Numbered from the stretch's first letter, positions 24,603 through 36,439 are shown. The stretch: 64,000 bases of DNA from Deinandra increscens subsp. villosa (GCA_039602395.1 JBCNJP010000024.1:708295-772294), one strand, 5' to 3'. Notes: generated by a model not told the origin, from the letters alone. Translations and numbers: made by a program.

Positions 24603-24620
24603 CACATATATATATGATTA
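24458..24620 (-). repeat. LTR-like edge overrun by (AT)n
   Basis: The first ~50 bp match 16,957 onward (TGTTGATCGATTCTCTATTA). From about 24,510 the sequence is almost only (AT)n with TATATATGTATA and TATCACATATAT interruptions to 24,615. Confidence 0.5.
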
Positions 24621-24896
24621 TAACATTTATTACATGTGTTGAATAAATATAAGTTAATATAAACAATAATTTTTATAAGGATTTGTCTATTAAATGCCAT
24701 CAACTATGCATTTATGAAATAAAAAATAATAAATATTTAAAAATTATAAATAAAAAATAATAAATATATAAGCAATATAAAATTATAAATTAAGATAAGA
24801 TATAAATAAAATTTTATTCTAATCTATTAAGTTTAAATATATTATTAGAATAAAAAAATCATATTTTTTATATTTCATTATATAATATAACTATTA

Positions 24897-24897
24897 C

Positions 24898-24952
<55 letters not shown>
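24897..24952. repeat. (TTA)n microsatellite
   Basis: An uninterrupted run of about 18 ATT/TTA triplets. The flanks (24,621-25,130) are AT-rich with no gene. Confidence 0.95.
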
Positions 24953-25130
24953 TAATAGATAAAAATATTGGTATTTAATAGGAGAGAAAGATGCCGAAAA
25001 AATGATATGACAATGAATATGAGAGTGACATGCCATAACAATTGTAATCATTTACTAAAATAGTTATATATATATACACTTTTTAGAATGACTAACTCAC
25101 ACAACGTCAATCTTATTTCTAATTTTTTAG

Positions 25131-25540
25131 GCAAATTGGATTTAAATAATTTCAATCTCATCAATTGGCCGACATTAATCCTAAGTAACGAAATATTTAC
25201 TATTGAGCCCAACTTTTAACTTATTTTCCTACAATGATCCTTGACTAACGGAAAGTTAACCACGTTAGGTTTTTCATGAAACATTGGATTTAAATAATCC
25301 GAAGTTTCATCAGTTGGCCGGCAATTCATAATCCCAACTTTCTTAAAAAATAATCCCAAGTTTTATTAATTTGCCGGCAATAATCTCAAGTTTCATAAAA
25401 ATTAACGTCGTTAAGTTTTTGTTAGTTATGGACTGTTGTAAGAAAATAAGTAAAAATTTGGGCTCGGTAGTAAACATTCCTTTACTTGGAATTAATACCG
25501 GCTAATGAATAAAACTTGGGATTATTTAAATCCAATTTTA
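25131..25540. mobile_element. fold-back MITE
   Basis: The ends are inverted repeats: AAATTGGATTTAAATAAT at the left and ATTATTTAAATCCAATTTT at the right. Inner blocks are also mirrored, with repeated TTGGCCGGCAAT and TTAACGTCGTTAAG-like motifs. It resembles the MULE-type MITEs at 41.5 and 43.2 kb in layout. I could not confirm a target duplication. Confidence 0.6.
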
Positions 25541-26111
25541 CGTATTTCTTAACATAGTTCTAACTTTTAATCAAGTGTTTGCGTGTGTCGGGTTGATATT
25601 GTTGCAAAAGGTTGTGCTAGTTATTGAAACCAACTTTTTTTTATGATGTATAAAAGTGATTTGTATCTACAAGCAATAGCAAAAGGTTTGGCAAATGGTA
25701 GTTCACTTATCTTTTAGTTGCCAACCTTTTGAAAACTTTTCCGGTTTTTACGTGGACAATATGTATGGTGACTCATTTCCTTTTGGTTAATACTAAAAAG
25801 AAATACTAAATTTGATAAAAAAATAAACTATAATAATAATTAATAGTCACATATTAATGAACCCCCATTACAAGTTATGGTCTCTTTAAGAGCAGCAGTA
25901 TGTTATAAAATAAAGTAAGAACTGCTTTTATCTTTTTCATACACTCCTTTTGAGTGAGATTTAAAAAAAAAAGATGTTTATCTGTTTTAAGTTTATTCAA
26001 AGTCCTTAATCTGGAGACATGTTATCTATGATGTCGGAATTATTACTAGATCCTATGTTTTCGACATCACAAATAGTATTTATATGTGTTTGTAAATCAA
26101 ATCATAGCATC
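25541..26111. other. AT-rich spacer
   Basis: No gene or clear repeat is seen between the fold-back element and the LINE. Confidence 0.4.
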
Positions 26112-26831
26112 AGGGTCAATAGTACGTTTTTTTTATTTTTTTTGAACGGCAATATTATTAAAAAGCGAAACCCGCTAGCAAGACGCTAGAGGCCGCAAAA
26201 AGGACACATTACAACGAAAAAGAAGACCAGTCAGACCAACTAATGGACTGATCTTTACAACGATTCACATACCACAAGAAACTCCAAGTTTTAATCTCAC
26301 TAATCACCCTTTGTAAAGACGGAGGCCGGTGATTGAAAATCGCCTTATTTCTCTCCAGCCAAATACACCATAATCCAGTAAGAAATATCACATTTACCAC
26401 TTTAGCTTTATGATCAGGGAGACCATTCACCTTATGGATGTTGACAAGATCCTCCACCGAGAAGGCAAACACCCCTGGAATACGACACCAAGTGGCTAAC
26501 ACTTGCCACACTTGGTCAGCGAACGAGCATCCCGTGAACAAATACGTGACCGTTTCTGTCCCTTCCTCGCATAAAGCACATGTCAAACTCGCCGAAAGAA
26601 TGTTTCGATGGGATAGGGCCTCCCGAGTTGGCAACCGATTGTGCATCGCACGCCATACCAGCAAGTTGATCTTCGAAGGGACTGACCTACACCAAATAAA
26701 ATTAAACGAGGGCCTGCTGATATCCGAACTTGACAATAAAGTCCTAAGGGATTTTATGGAAAAGACTCCCTTAACGTACTATTGACCCTAGTACGTTGAC
26801 CCTAGTAACGTACTAGGGTCAATAGTACGTT
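26112..26831 (-). mobile_element. 5'-truncated L1-type LINE with 17-bp target duplication
   Basis: The minus strand from 26,736 encodes the C-terminal zinc-binding part of a plant LINE reverse transcriptase: FIWCRSVPSKINLLVWRAMH, CALCEEGTETVTYLF, WCIWLERNKAIFNHR, SFLWYVNRCKDQ, ending at a stop at 26,209. A short 3' UTR runs into an A-rich tail (26,127-26,142, read as A on the minus strand). AGGGTCAATAGTACGTT flanks both sides exactly (26,112-26,128 and 26,815-26,831). The 5' end is truncated, as is usual for LINEs. The 5' junction carries an extra inverted copy of the target sequence. Confidence 0.88.
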
Positions 26832-26832
26832 A
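26772..26832. repeat. perfect 26-bp inverted repeat at the LINE 5' junction
   Basis: Positions 26,772-26,797 are the exact reverse complement of 26,807-26,832, with a 9-bp spacer GACCCTAGT. The right arm includes the 17-bp target duplication, so the left arm is an inverted copy of the target plus a few bases. Confidence 0.95.
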
Positions 26833-27366
26833 TTTATAAAAATTATTTAAATTTTAAAATATTGTAACTCAATATTATATACTAACAAAAATAGTGCTAG
26901 GTGTGCCTTGCAGCAACGAATTGGCAACGACACGAACTTAAATATCAAAACACAAATAAAAGTAGAAAATCGAAACGACCAACATATTAGCAAGAAGTTG
27001 GTACAATTTAAATAAAGAATAATGTATATGTAAACAGGAGCGAACATGTCCAGGTGTGGCATGTACAAGCTCTTATACCTGTATGTAAAGTGGAAATTTT
27101 TTGAAGTTTTTAGTTTTTATTTAGAATTTTTTGGTTTTTATATATGTGTACGCTACCTCTAATTTTTTATACATATGATAGGCCTTATAAAATTTTTAGT
27201 TCAGCCCCTGTATGTAAACACATTGGTGTTAAAACAAAATTAACAAACAAAATGAAAATTTAATAAGCGAATACATAAACATAAGTGGTTTCAATTAAAA
27301 CTTCGGAAACTCAAATAGGAAAAGGAGAAATAATAAGAAAGAAAAAGAATCTATGTTCGGTGTAAG
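26833..27366. other. AT-rich spacer with a possible hAT end
   Basis: No gene. The sequence ending TTTTTAGTTCAGCCCCTG at 27,210 resembles the right end of the hAT family found at 28.3 and 57.3 kb. It is followed by TATGTAAA, which also occurs at 27,082-27,089, so a short deletion derivative is possible. Confidence 0.35.
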
Positions 27367-27740
27367 ATGCCTCACATTATTTGTTTCTCTGTTGGTGATT
27401 TATGTCGGGTGCACGAGAATATCAACGACGATAAGGACAAGGCTTTGATTATCCCAGTGATTATTCACACGGCGTGTTGGGTTATTTGGCGGGCTAGGAA
27501 TGATGTCGTGTTCAACAAAAAGAACGTGGTTGCGCAAAAACTTTTCCTTGACATCAAATCCTCGAGTTTCCTATGGGTTTCAAATAGATGTAGAAAGGGT
27601 AGTATTGTTTGGAGTGATTGGTGTAACTTTAATATCCATATGTAAGTCTCGTTGTCTTTTTTGGCCCGCTTCTAGCGTCTTGCTAGTTGTCGGGTTTGTT
27701 TTTTAATGAAAGCGCAGTTCAAACAAAAAAAAAAGAAAAA
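27367..27740 (+). mobile_element. second L1-type LINE 3' fragment
   Basis: The plus-strand frame reads FSVGDLCRVHENINDDKD, WVIWRARNDVVFNKKN, SFLWVSNRCRKGSIVWSDWC and stops at 27,643. It is homologous to the C-terminus of the LINE at 26.2 kb but clearly diverged. A short 3' UTR ends in an A-rich tail at about 27,725-27,748. It is 5' truncated; a target duplication was not identified with confidence. Confidence 0.75.
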
Positions 27741-28335
27741 ACAAAAAAAGTATACAGAAGGAAAAGAAATTAGAAAACAGATATGAAAATGATAATTGTA
27801 AATAAAGTATGTAAAATTTAAACTTGAGACCTAACATATTTATAAATTTAATTGTCTTCACAACTATATACACGTATTTACTAAAATTATTCAAAATATG
27901 TAGAAACAAATTATTTTTTTGGCCCATTAGGAGACTAGGTCCTGGCGGTCACCCACCTCGCCTCTCCCATTGGTCGGCCCTGCATAGCATGTTTATTCCA
28001 ATAATTTAACTAAAAACTTTTTTTTAACTTTTTTCTCTCATTTTTAAAAGATCTCCTACATTCCATTTTCTAGATCTATCTGTATTCAATTATAAAAATA
28101 CCTTTTTATTCATTTTATCGGTCACATAAGATAAATAGTGAGCATCAAATATAGAAAATTAGTTAAATTTCCTATCAAAATACAGGGATAAACCATTAAG
28201 TATAACGATGGAGAAGAGATAAAGTACGTTTTTAGTGATTTTTCTAAAAGTTTTAAAATAAAAATAGAGATAATGAATGGTTTGTAAATGCTCTTAAAAC
28301 ATGTATAATGGATAATAGTGATGGATTACGACAGA
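27741..28335. other. AT-rich spacer
   Basis: No gene is seen. Near 27,920-27,990 GGCCCATTAGGAGACTAGG...TCGGCCCTG may be another transposon terminus (CAGGGCCGA on the minus strand), unproven. Confidence 0.35.
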
Positions 28336-29152
28336 CAAGGGCGGACGTATTTGGGGCCCAGGGGGTCCACAGGGCCCTCCACAACTTTTCCGACGATGAG
28401 CGTTAGAGCAAAAGTAGTAAACCAGCGAAGCAATTTTTCTTGCTAATCGAGGTGTTTAAAGAGGTTTTGTTTTGCTAATCTGACCCTCTAAATCATCTCC
28501 AATGGAGTTTCAGAAATGAAAAGAGAAGAAAAAAGATAAAACAAACCATTTTGCTGGTCGGACGAGGAAGCGGCGAGAGAATGATTATAAAGATGATAAG
28601 GAAGAAGATAAAAGTAAATATAAAAAACGTAAATGCTAAAAGGAAAGCAAGGGGAGTGGGTTAAATCTGACAAATCTACCCCTGGGTCTTCATTTTATTT
28701 TTTTACTTTTTTGAACAGTTAGTCTTCATTTTATTCAATTCAAAATTAGTTAAACTTTGATTTTTTAGTTGCTTGTACTTTTTAGAATAGAAGTATTTGT
28801 GATTCAAACTTATTTTTTCTGATTAATGATTATTTATTAAAAAATAAGTAATTAGTGTACAAAGAGTGTAACTATTAGTTACTTTATAACTTCTTCAATA
28901 ACCCTTCAAACAAAAAAGTCTAGTTTCGCCATTGTCTCTTGGTCTAGTAGTCAAAGGGAGGTGGTAAGGTTTTGCCTTACCTGGAATGTAAGGTTTTAAA
29001 AAAATGGGTAAGAGAAAATGTTAACTTTAAAAGCTAAGACTTTTGCGTTAGTTTGTACTTTCAAATTAAATCGTAATTTTTTTTCTTATATATCAATGTT
29101 CGAGAATTTATTTTTATGGACCCCGTAAAATATTATTCTAGTTCCGCCCTTG
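28336..29152. mobile_element. non-autonomous hAT element
   Basis: The terminal inverted repeat CAAGGGCGGA / TCCGCCCTTG is perfect. ACGACAGA is duplicated exactly at 28,328-28,335 and 29,153-29,160, the 8-bp target duplication expected for hAT. The interior (817 bp in total) has no transposase. Confidence 0.92.
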
Positions 29153-29160
29153 ACGACAGA

Positions 29161-30443
29161 GTTTGATCCTGTTAGAACAACTGAATAAGCAAATGAATTT
29201 TCTTTTTTATTTCGTTTTATATCTTATAAATTAACCCTATAAAACAAATTACATGTTACTAGCCATAGTAAAATTGTTGGCAATACTTTGTCTGCATCAT
29301 TTACTTTCACTACCTTTTAATGGATGTTTTATGTCTCATATTCACGTGTATCACATAGTCTTATACCATCTATGTATCTCTTCCATCATATCTTACACAC
29401 TAAAATTATTAATTACTTATTTTAGATCGTATTTAGTAGTAAACAATTACTTTTAAGTGTATAATTTTGTGTAGTTTACGTTATAATTTTTATCATTTTT
29501 GTTTTTATACCGTGTTTTAGTTCATTTCAAATCATTTTAGTTTTACATTGTTGTTTTTACGTATTTAACTTTTTAGTGCTTTATTTTGCTTAGCTTCTAA
29601 TGTTAAGGTCAATGTACAGTCTTTTTGTATTTCAGTTTATTTATATTATATTTTAGCAGTACCACTGTTTTATGTATCCATGTTATCCATACAACAAAGT
29701 ACGGGTAGTAAAATTTGGTATATTCTAAATCACATATAATAAGTATATACAAGCACAAGTGAGACAAAAAGAAAATTCAAAAGTCGATAAATTGTTCAAA
29801 TTGTCCAATCCATACAATAAAATATCCAAATTTTAATGTTTGTGAATACATCAACGGATTAACAAAATTAATTTTTCTTTAAAGTCTTTTTGTATTATTT
29901 ATCTGTTTTTCTTCTTTAAGTTCACTTCTGGATTTACTATTTTTACCATCTCTCGGTAATCCATAGATAATCACTGACATATTTTCCGGTCAGTGAATTT
30001 TCTGTATCTAATAGCCTTTATTATGTTACATTTACTAAAAAAAATGTGATATATATTTATGAAGAAAGCGGTAAAAGGATATGCTGGCATATTCTTATGT
30101 CAAATTATATCACGTAACGATTTAATAATAGCGGGACTCGATGATCAATTTCACCAATCATCTTTCAACAACAGTTGTGTATTAACCAAAAAGAAAAAAA
30201 AAAACAAACCGAGTCACTGATGCATATTGCGTGTTTATATATTAATATTAAAATAAATATGCATACATTTTTTATCATTAATATTAAATATACTAAATGT
30301 AGTCTTTTTTTAATAATACTAAAATAATAAAGTAGTAACTAAATACTCCATTTAGTCTAAACAAATAACTATAAGAGTCTTATGTACACACATACCTACT
30401 AGATGCAAAAATAATTTTATAAAAATGTATAATGTACAGTGTA
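29161..30443. other. AT-rich intergenic DNA
   Basis: About 1.3 kb with no recognised gene, repeat boundary or RNA gene. Confidence 0.4.
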
Positions 30444-30809
30444 CTAGGTTAATAACTCGTGTACTATGCGGGTTGAATTTAAGTTCATAATATTAGCTAA
30501 ATATAAAAAAACGATTAAGAAATTTGAAAATTATAAATGATATAATTCATTATAAAATATTAATTGATAATTTAATACATTAAAGATGTCAAATTATTGA
30601 GTTGTTTACTTAAAAAGACTCAAATTATTGAGGAATTTATCAAATCTAAATTATGTTTGTCAACTTTCTATAATGAAAATTTAATTTTAGATAAATTGGT
30701 AATTTACTAAATTGATAATTGAATCTAGTTTTAACATGTGGCAGTGTGAACACCTTAAAAAGAAGACATGTGCAAACCATTTTATTGTTTTATTAAGATT
30801 AAGATAAGA
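30444..30809 (-). mobile_element. non-autonomous Helitron, copy 1
   Basis: On the minus strand it starts TCTTATCTTAATC at 30,809 (preceded by A) and ends in CTAG at 30,444 (followed by T). An imperfect CCCGCATAGTACACGAG hairpin lies about 8 nt before the end. A TC start, a CTRR end, a terminal hairpin and A/T insertion are Helitron hallmarks. It is 366 bp and has no coding capacity. Confidence 0.8.
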
Positions 30810-30959
30810 TGTTCCACAATTTTAATATTTATACAAAATGATAAGAATACGTATCTATTTAAATTCTTGTTATTCTTAACATTTTAATGATATTACTGTA
30901 GTGTCATTTCTATTTCTATACATACATACATATACACTTGTCTAATAGTATAACTTTAT

Positions 30960-31760
30960 ATTAAAAATATAAGTACGTATAACGATAAAATAGTAATAAA
31001 GTAAAGACAATGCGATAAAGATTTTTAAATACACCACACCACACCAACGTCAGTTTTTTTAATTTGTGATAATACTAATTATCATGTATTTAAAAAAAAA
31101 ATAATAATAAATTATGTGTATTAAATTTATTTTATTTGAAATAGTTAGGGTAAAATCTAAAAAGAAAAATATTAAAAAGTACTCGAACAAAAGAACTTGT
31201 AAGTCTTATATATGTATGTCACTATAATAAGTGAAAGCCTTCTACATATCTATTTGTTACTAAATGTATGTCTCTTACCCAAGAGACTTTTTTTTTAACG
31301 GCAACTTCTCATTAAAAATCGCGACTAGTAAGAAACTAAATGGGAAAGAAAAAACAATGAAACAAAATTACAACACAAACCTACACCAATTCTCCCTATC
31401 TAGATCTCCCCTTTTTCCTCTATGTTTCAACCAAAAGAAGCTTTTTGACTTTATCTCCTTAACATATTAAAAATACAAGTATAACGATAAAATAGTAATA
31501 AAGTAAAAACAGTGCGATAAAGATTTTTAAATACACCACACCAACGTCAATTTTTATAACTTGTGATAATACTAGTTATCATGTATTTACAAAAAAATAA
31601 TAATAATAAATTATGTGTATTAAATTTGTTTTCTTTGAAATAGTTAGGGTCAAATCTAAAAAGAAAAATATTAAAAGGTACTCGAACAAAAGAACTTGTA
31701 AGTCTTATATATGTATGTTACTATAATAAGTGAAAGCCTTCTCTTCCCAAGAGACTTTAA
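30960..31760. repeat. direct duplication offset by 506 bp
   Basis: The block from 30,960 (ATTAAAAATATAAGTACG) to about 31,230 is repeated from 31,466 to about 31,735 with roughly 90% identity by eye. Both copies end near GTGAAAGCCTTCT and CCCAAGAGACTT. The first copy has an additional ~200 bp (31,240-31,440) after this point. The surrounding DNA (30,810-32,089) is AT-rich without genes. Confidence 0.8.
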
Positions 31761-32089
31761 ATTCCACTTTCACATATAACCTTACATAAATATATGATGG
31801 AGAAAAATAGAATTATATTAATTTGTGTTTAAAAAAAACACCCTGTTTGTTACGGGTTTCCAATTCTAGTCAAACAAGTTATGTTGGTCTCAACTTGCTT
31901 TTTGAGATGTTTTGATTCTTTTGACTTCCCATTCGATACGTTATAATATTGGACCAACAAAATTTCTAGAGCATATTTTCTAATTATTTTATATTGTGAA
32001 TAAGCATTTCATCACAATGATATTCTAATGTTTTTTAAGGTGTTTATTCTCTAATGCTTATGAGTTCAAATTCTATAGCGGACAAATGA

Positions 32090-32786
32090 TCTTAATAATT
32101 ATTATAATGCTATTCGTAGTGGGCGTTATTCCCCACCAAATACACAAGATGACGCACCTATGGCGCCCCTCCTCCACCCCTTAGGCGCCATCTTACACAA
32201 AATTGTCTCGGGCGTTATTAACATGGCGCCACTCCATCTCTCTTGTTTTTCTTTTCTTTTTTTTTGTTTTTTTCCTATTGGTTCCCCCAATCCTTTATAA
32301 CCCCCATCTTCATAACCCTCCACCACACGTCTTACCTTATAACTTCCCATTGCCACATCATTCGTCACATGGCGCATAACCCCCCACCCAACTCTCAAAT
32401 CACTACACATAGTCTAAAACAATAAAATTGTTTTCACATGTCTTCTTTTTAAGGTGTCCACATCATCAGTGCACGTGTCAAAAGCAGATTAATTATCAAT
32501 TTAGTAAATTACCAATTAAGACTAATTACCAAATTTATCTACATAAAATTTTCATTTAAAAAATGGCAAACATAATATAGATTTGATAAATTACTCAATA
32601 ATTTGAGTCTTTTTAAGGAAACAAATCAAAATTTTGTCATATTTAATGTATTAAATTATCAATAAATATTTTATAATGAATTATATCATTTATAATTTTC
32701 AAAAGTTTTTAATTGTTTTTTTTTTATATTTAGCTAATATTATAAACCTAATTTCAACTCGTGTAGTACACGGGTTACTAACTTAG
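32090..32786 (+). mobile_element. non-autonomous Helitron, copy 2, split by a MITE
   Basis: It starts TCTTAATAATTATTATAA at 32,090 after an A, and resumes after the inserted MITE with TAAAACAATAAAATTG at 32,415. It ends with the hairpin CTCGTGTAGTACACGGG and ...ACTTAG at 32,786, followed by T. The end has TTAG where other copies have CTAG. Confidence 0.75.
32108..32414. mobile_element. PIF/Harbinger MITE nested in Helitron copy 2
   Basis: TAA flanks both sides (32,105-32,107 and 32,415-32,417). The ends TGCTATTCGTAGTG and CACTACACATAGTC form an imperfect inverted repeat. The interior is GC-richer than its surroundings, with GGCGCC motifs. The 3-bp TAA duplication and end sequence suit PIF/Harbinger. 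Confidence 0.75.
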
Positions 32787-32871
32787 TGTAAAATAAAGTC
32801 ATTAAAAAGCTTATATTTCAGATAATTTGTTAAACTTTTATTTATATTCATTTAGAACGATAAAAACATAC

Positions 32872-33545
32872 TGTCACACCCCAACCGACGGCGGAATACG
32901 TCGGGGCATGATGATTATCCATAAGCACATGACACTAATTAAAGTTTCATAACTCATTCTACCAAATTCCAACGTCATACAATAAATACAAAGAAACATA
33001 GGCAAACAAAACAATTCTTGATTGAATTAACTAGGTCCGATTTATGTGTGACATCAATCATGAAAGCTTGATTCTTAACAACCTGAAAAACATGCAAAAA
33101 TCAACTATCTACATAGTTGGTGAGTCATAGGTTTAATAAAAAACAGTTAAAGGAAAAACATTTGATAAGATTTTGTAAAGTCATACTGTTAAACTAAATG
33201 TGCAAGTATTACTCTAATCACACATGTATTCATCACCCAGTACAAAATGATGTTCAATTCCCTCAAAGGAATCTCTACGATTATGATGTTTAATTTCCTC
33301 AAAGAAACCTCTACGATTATGATGCTCATGAGACTTACAAGTGTTCAATCCCCTCAAAGGAATCTCAACTGCTCATACGACTTCTGTACATGTCCCTAGA
33401 ATACAGTATAATGTACATAAATACAAGCAATTTATGTAACAGTATTGACTTACTTAGTGATAATAAATGATTGAAAATGTTCCACAAAGTCATACATGAA
33501 TAAACATTTACACACATATATTTATCACATAAAGCTTTTGATTTA
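32872..33545 (-). repeat. Ty3/gypsy LTR fragment, minus orientation
   Basis: The edge TGTCACACCCCAACCG at 32,872 is followed by GACGGCGGAATACGTCGGGG and, at 33,115, TTGGTGAGTCATAGGTTTAA. This matches the LTR family seen at 20.1 kb. It is cut at about 33,546, where copia coding sequence begins abruptly. Repeated CCTCAAAGGAATCTC motifs occur at 33,260-33,370. Confidence 0.6.
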
Positions 33546-36176
33546 TTGCATTGTGATTTATGGACCTCCCCGATCCTCAGTAATTCAGGCTACAAGTACT
33601 ACATGGTGCTTATCGACAACTTCACTAATTTTGTTTGGATATATCCTCTTAAATATAAATCTGAAACTTTCACCAACTTCACCAAATTTTTCAAGCTTAT
33701 CCAAACTCAATTCAACACCAACATTAAAACATTCCAATGTGATCTAGGAGGTGAATTTGATAATCACAATTTTAAAAATTTCGCTCATCAAAATGGGCTT
33801 GTGTTCCGATTTTCGTGTCCTCAAACCTCCCAACAAAATGGAAAATCGGAACGCATGATCCGTAGATTAAATGATATAATTCGAGCCCTTTTAATCCATT
33901 CGCATATTCCATCCACATTTTGGGTGGAAGCTCTTCACGCGGCCACCTACCTCCACAATATTTTGCCTTCCAAGAAATTAAATTTTTTCACTCCTGCCTT
34001 CGCTCTTTATCAGCGGCACCCGACATATGATCACCTTCGTGTGTTCGGGTGCGCGTGTTACCCTAACATGTCGGCAACCCAACCCCACAAACTTTCCACG
34101 CGCTCCACTCGATGTGTGTTCCTCGGTTATCCCGCGGATTTCCGAGGTTATCGGTGTCTTGGCCCTCAAACCGGTCGGGTTCATATCTCTCGCCATGTCA
34201 CATTTGACGAGACGACATTCCCGTTTAAAACTCCCATCGATATCCGTGCCTATGACTTTCTCGATGATGAACCCACATCATTTGAGAATGTTTCCTTTCC
34301 TCTATCCGTTCCCATAACCGAACCCCCTAGCCCACCCTCTTCTCCTTCTACCCCGCTGGCCCAAACTGTTCCTAACTCCCCCACTGTCGGCCCAAACCCA
34401 GCTCCGACCCAGCATGCTTCCCCGGCCCAAACACCCACCCCGGCCCAATCACCCTCCACGTCTGCCTCCTCTCCAATTAACCCGTCCACCCCTACTGCCC
34501 AACCCGATCCTGTTATTTCCCAGCCTACCCCCCAAGTCAACCCGACCAATGTCCACCCAATGAACACCCGTGCAAAGGACGACGTCGTTAAACCAAATCC
34601 CCGGTACTTATTTGCCACTTCGGCGAATATTTCTCCCGTCCCCACCTCCCACATAAAGGCCTTATCTGATCCTAACTGGTTGCAGGCTATGAATGACGAA
34701 TTTAGTGCTCTACAGGATAATAACACTTGGGATCTTGTTCCCCGTCCGCATGACCGACCGGTGATTCGGTCCATTTGGCTGTTTCGACACAAATTCAAAG
34801 CAGATGGCTCATTAGACAGGTACAAAGCCCGATTAGTGTGTAACGGTAAGTCTCAAACCATCGGTATTGACTGCATGGAAACATTTAGCCCTGTTGTCAA
34901 GCCCGCGACTATACGTACGGTTTTATCCATTGCGGTGTCTCGTTCGTGGCCAACTCACCAATTGGACGTTAGAAACGCATTTCTCAACGGTAATTTGGAG
35001 GAATTGGTTTTCATGCAGCAACCGCCAGGCTTTGTTAATCCATCATACCCTGATCATGTTTGCAGGCTCAAGAAGTCTCTATATGGCCTTAAGCAGGCAC
35101 CTCGTGCTTGGTTTTCCAGGTTTTCGAGGTTCATCACGTCCATTGGTTTTCGAAACAGCATTTGTGATACTTCTCTTTTCATTTACAGACAGGGTGATCA
35201 GATTGCTTATTTGCTCTTGTATGTGGACGACATTGTTCTTACTGCTAGTCACTCTGCTCTTCTTAATCAGGTAATCACTCGTCTGTCGGCTGAATTTAAA
35301 ATGCCAGATATGGGGCCACTACATCATTTTTTGGGCATCACAGTTTCTCGTGACAGTCAGTCTATGTTTCTTGGGCAAGCTCAGTATGCTCGTGATATCC
35401 TTCATCGCGCCAACATGACTACCTGCAAACCTTGTCACACCCCTGTCGACACTAGCAACAAGTTAAGTGCAACGGACGGTGCACTTCTAGCCGACGGCTC
35501 CCTATACCGAAGCCTCGCGGGGGCTCTGCAGTACTTGACCATCACTCGGCCTGATCTGGCCTATGCGGTCCAACAGATTTGCCTCTTTATGCATGCCCCT
35601 CGGGAACCGCATATGATATTTTTGAAGCGGGTGCTGCGCTACTTACATGGTACGATTCATTTTGGGTTGCATATTCATAAATCGCCAAACCTATCTCTTG
35701 TTGCCTATTCAGATGCCGACTGGGGAGGATGTCCTGACACGCGCCGATCAACGTCTGGTTACTGTATATTCCTGGGCGACAACCTTATCTCTTGGTCTGC
35801 TAAACGACAACCGACCATCTCTCGTTCAAGCGCTGAAGCAGAATATAGGGGGGTAGCAAACGCGGTGGCCGAAGCCACATGGGTGCGTAATCTTCTTTTC
35901 GAATTGCAGGTTCCAGTGCTCAAAGCAACAGTGGTTTATTGCGATAATGTGTCCGCTGTGTATTTGTCTAGTAATCCAGTTCAACATCAGCGCACTAAGC
36001 ATGTGGAAATGGATATCCATTTTGTTCGAGAGAAAGTGCAGATCGGTCATATTCGGGTGCTTCACATTCCCTCTCCGTATCAGTACGCGGATATCTTTAC
36101 CAAGGGGCTGCCCAGATATCTCTTTGATTCTTTCAGGTCCAGCTTGAACGTGTCAGCTTCTTCACGTTCTCACTGA
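33546..36176 (+). pseudogene. Ty1/copia pol fragment: integrase, RT, RNase H
   Basis: An 876-codon open frame without a real start codon (it opens mid-domain), so the element is 5' truncated inside integrase. The visible integrase core has HCDLWTSP, FQCDLGGEF (the usual N after the second Asp is L) and QQNGKSERM. A proline-rich spacer follows at about residues 240-340. Reverse transcriptase has the LYVDDIV active site and YGLKQAPRAWF. RNase H includes YSDADWGG and SAEAEYRG, and the frame ends in ADIFTKGLP...RSH and a TGA. The style fits the Ale/Retrofit lineage. Gag, protease, primer site and 5' LTR are absent. RT and RNase H are still open, implying fairly recent truncation. Confidence 0.93.
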
Positions 36177-36183
36177 GGGAGAA

Positions 36184-36330
36184 TATTAGCGGATATGATT
36201 CTATCATTTTAGGAAACGATTTGAATTTATTTGAGTTGTTATCTTTTCCTTGTTTAAGGGTTTTCTTTTCCTATTTATTAAACCCTATTGTAATCAGTTT
36301 ATTCAATCAATAATATTCTAGTTTCCTACA
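36184..36330 (+). repeat. 3' LTR of the truncated copia element
   Basis: A purine tract GAGGGAGAA follows the pol stop codon directly. The LTR then runs from TATTAGCGG to TTCCTACA, 147 bp. The first dinucleotide is TA instead of the canonical TG. TTGTAATCAG...ATCAATAAT near the end is a plausible poly(A) region. There is no 5' LTR to compare. Confidence 0.75.
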
Positions 36331-36439
36331 ATAATTTCACTTATATAAATATTTAGTTTAGTAATTTGTATCCAAAAAGAGAAAAACTATACATATTAAA
36401 ACATTCATGAAATATAGAAAGAAAAAAAAGTTTAAAACC

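Noticed and set aside
24475..24666. 63-codon frame of I, Y and H
   Set aside because: Translation of an (AT)n microsatellite.
26438..26785. 115-codon plus-strand frame
   Set aside because: Antisense shadow of the LINE reverse-transcriptase C-terminus.
34250..34825. 191-codon minus-strand frame inside the copia pol
   Set aside because: It is a shadow of the proline-rich spacer on the plus strand, which has recognisable domains on both sides.
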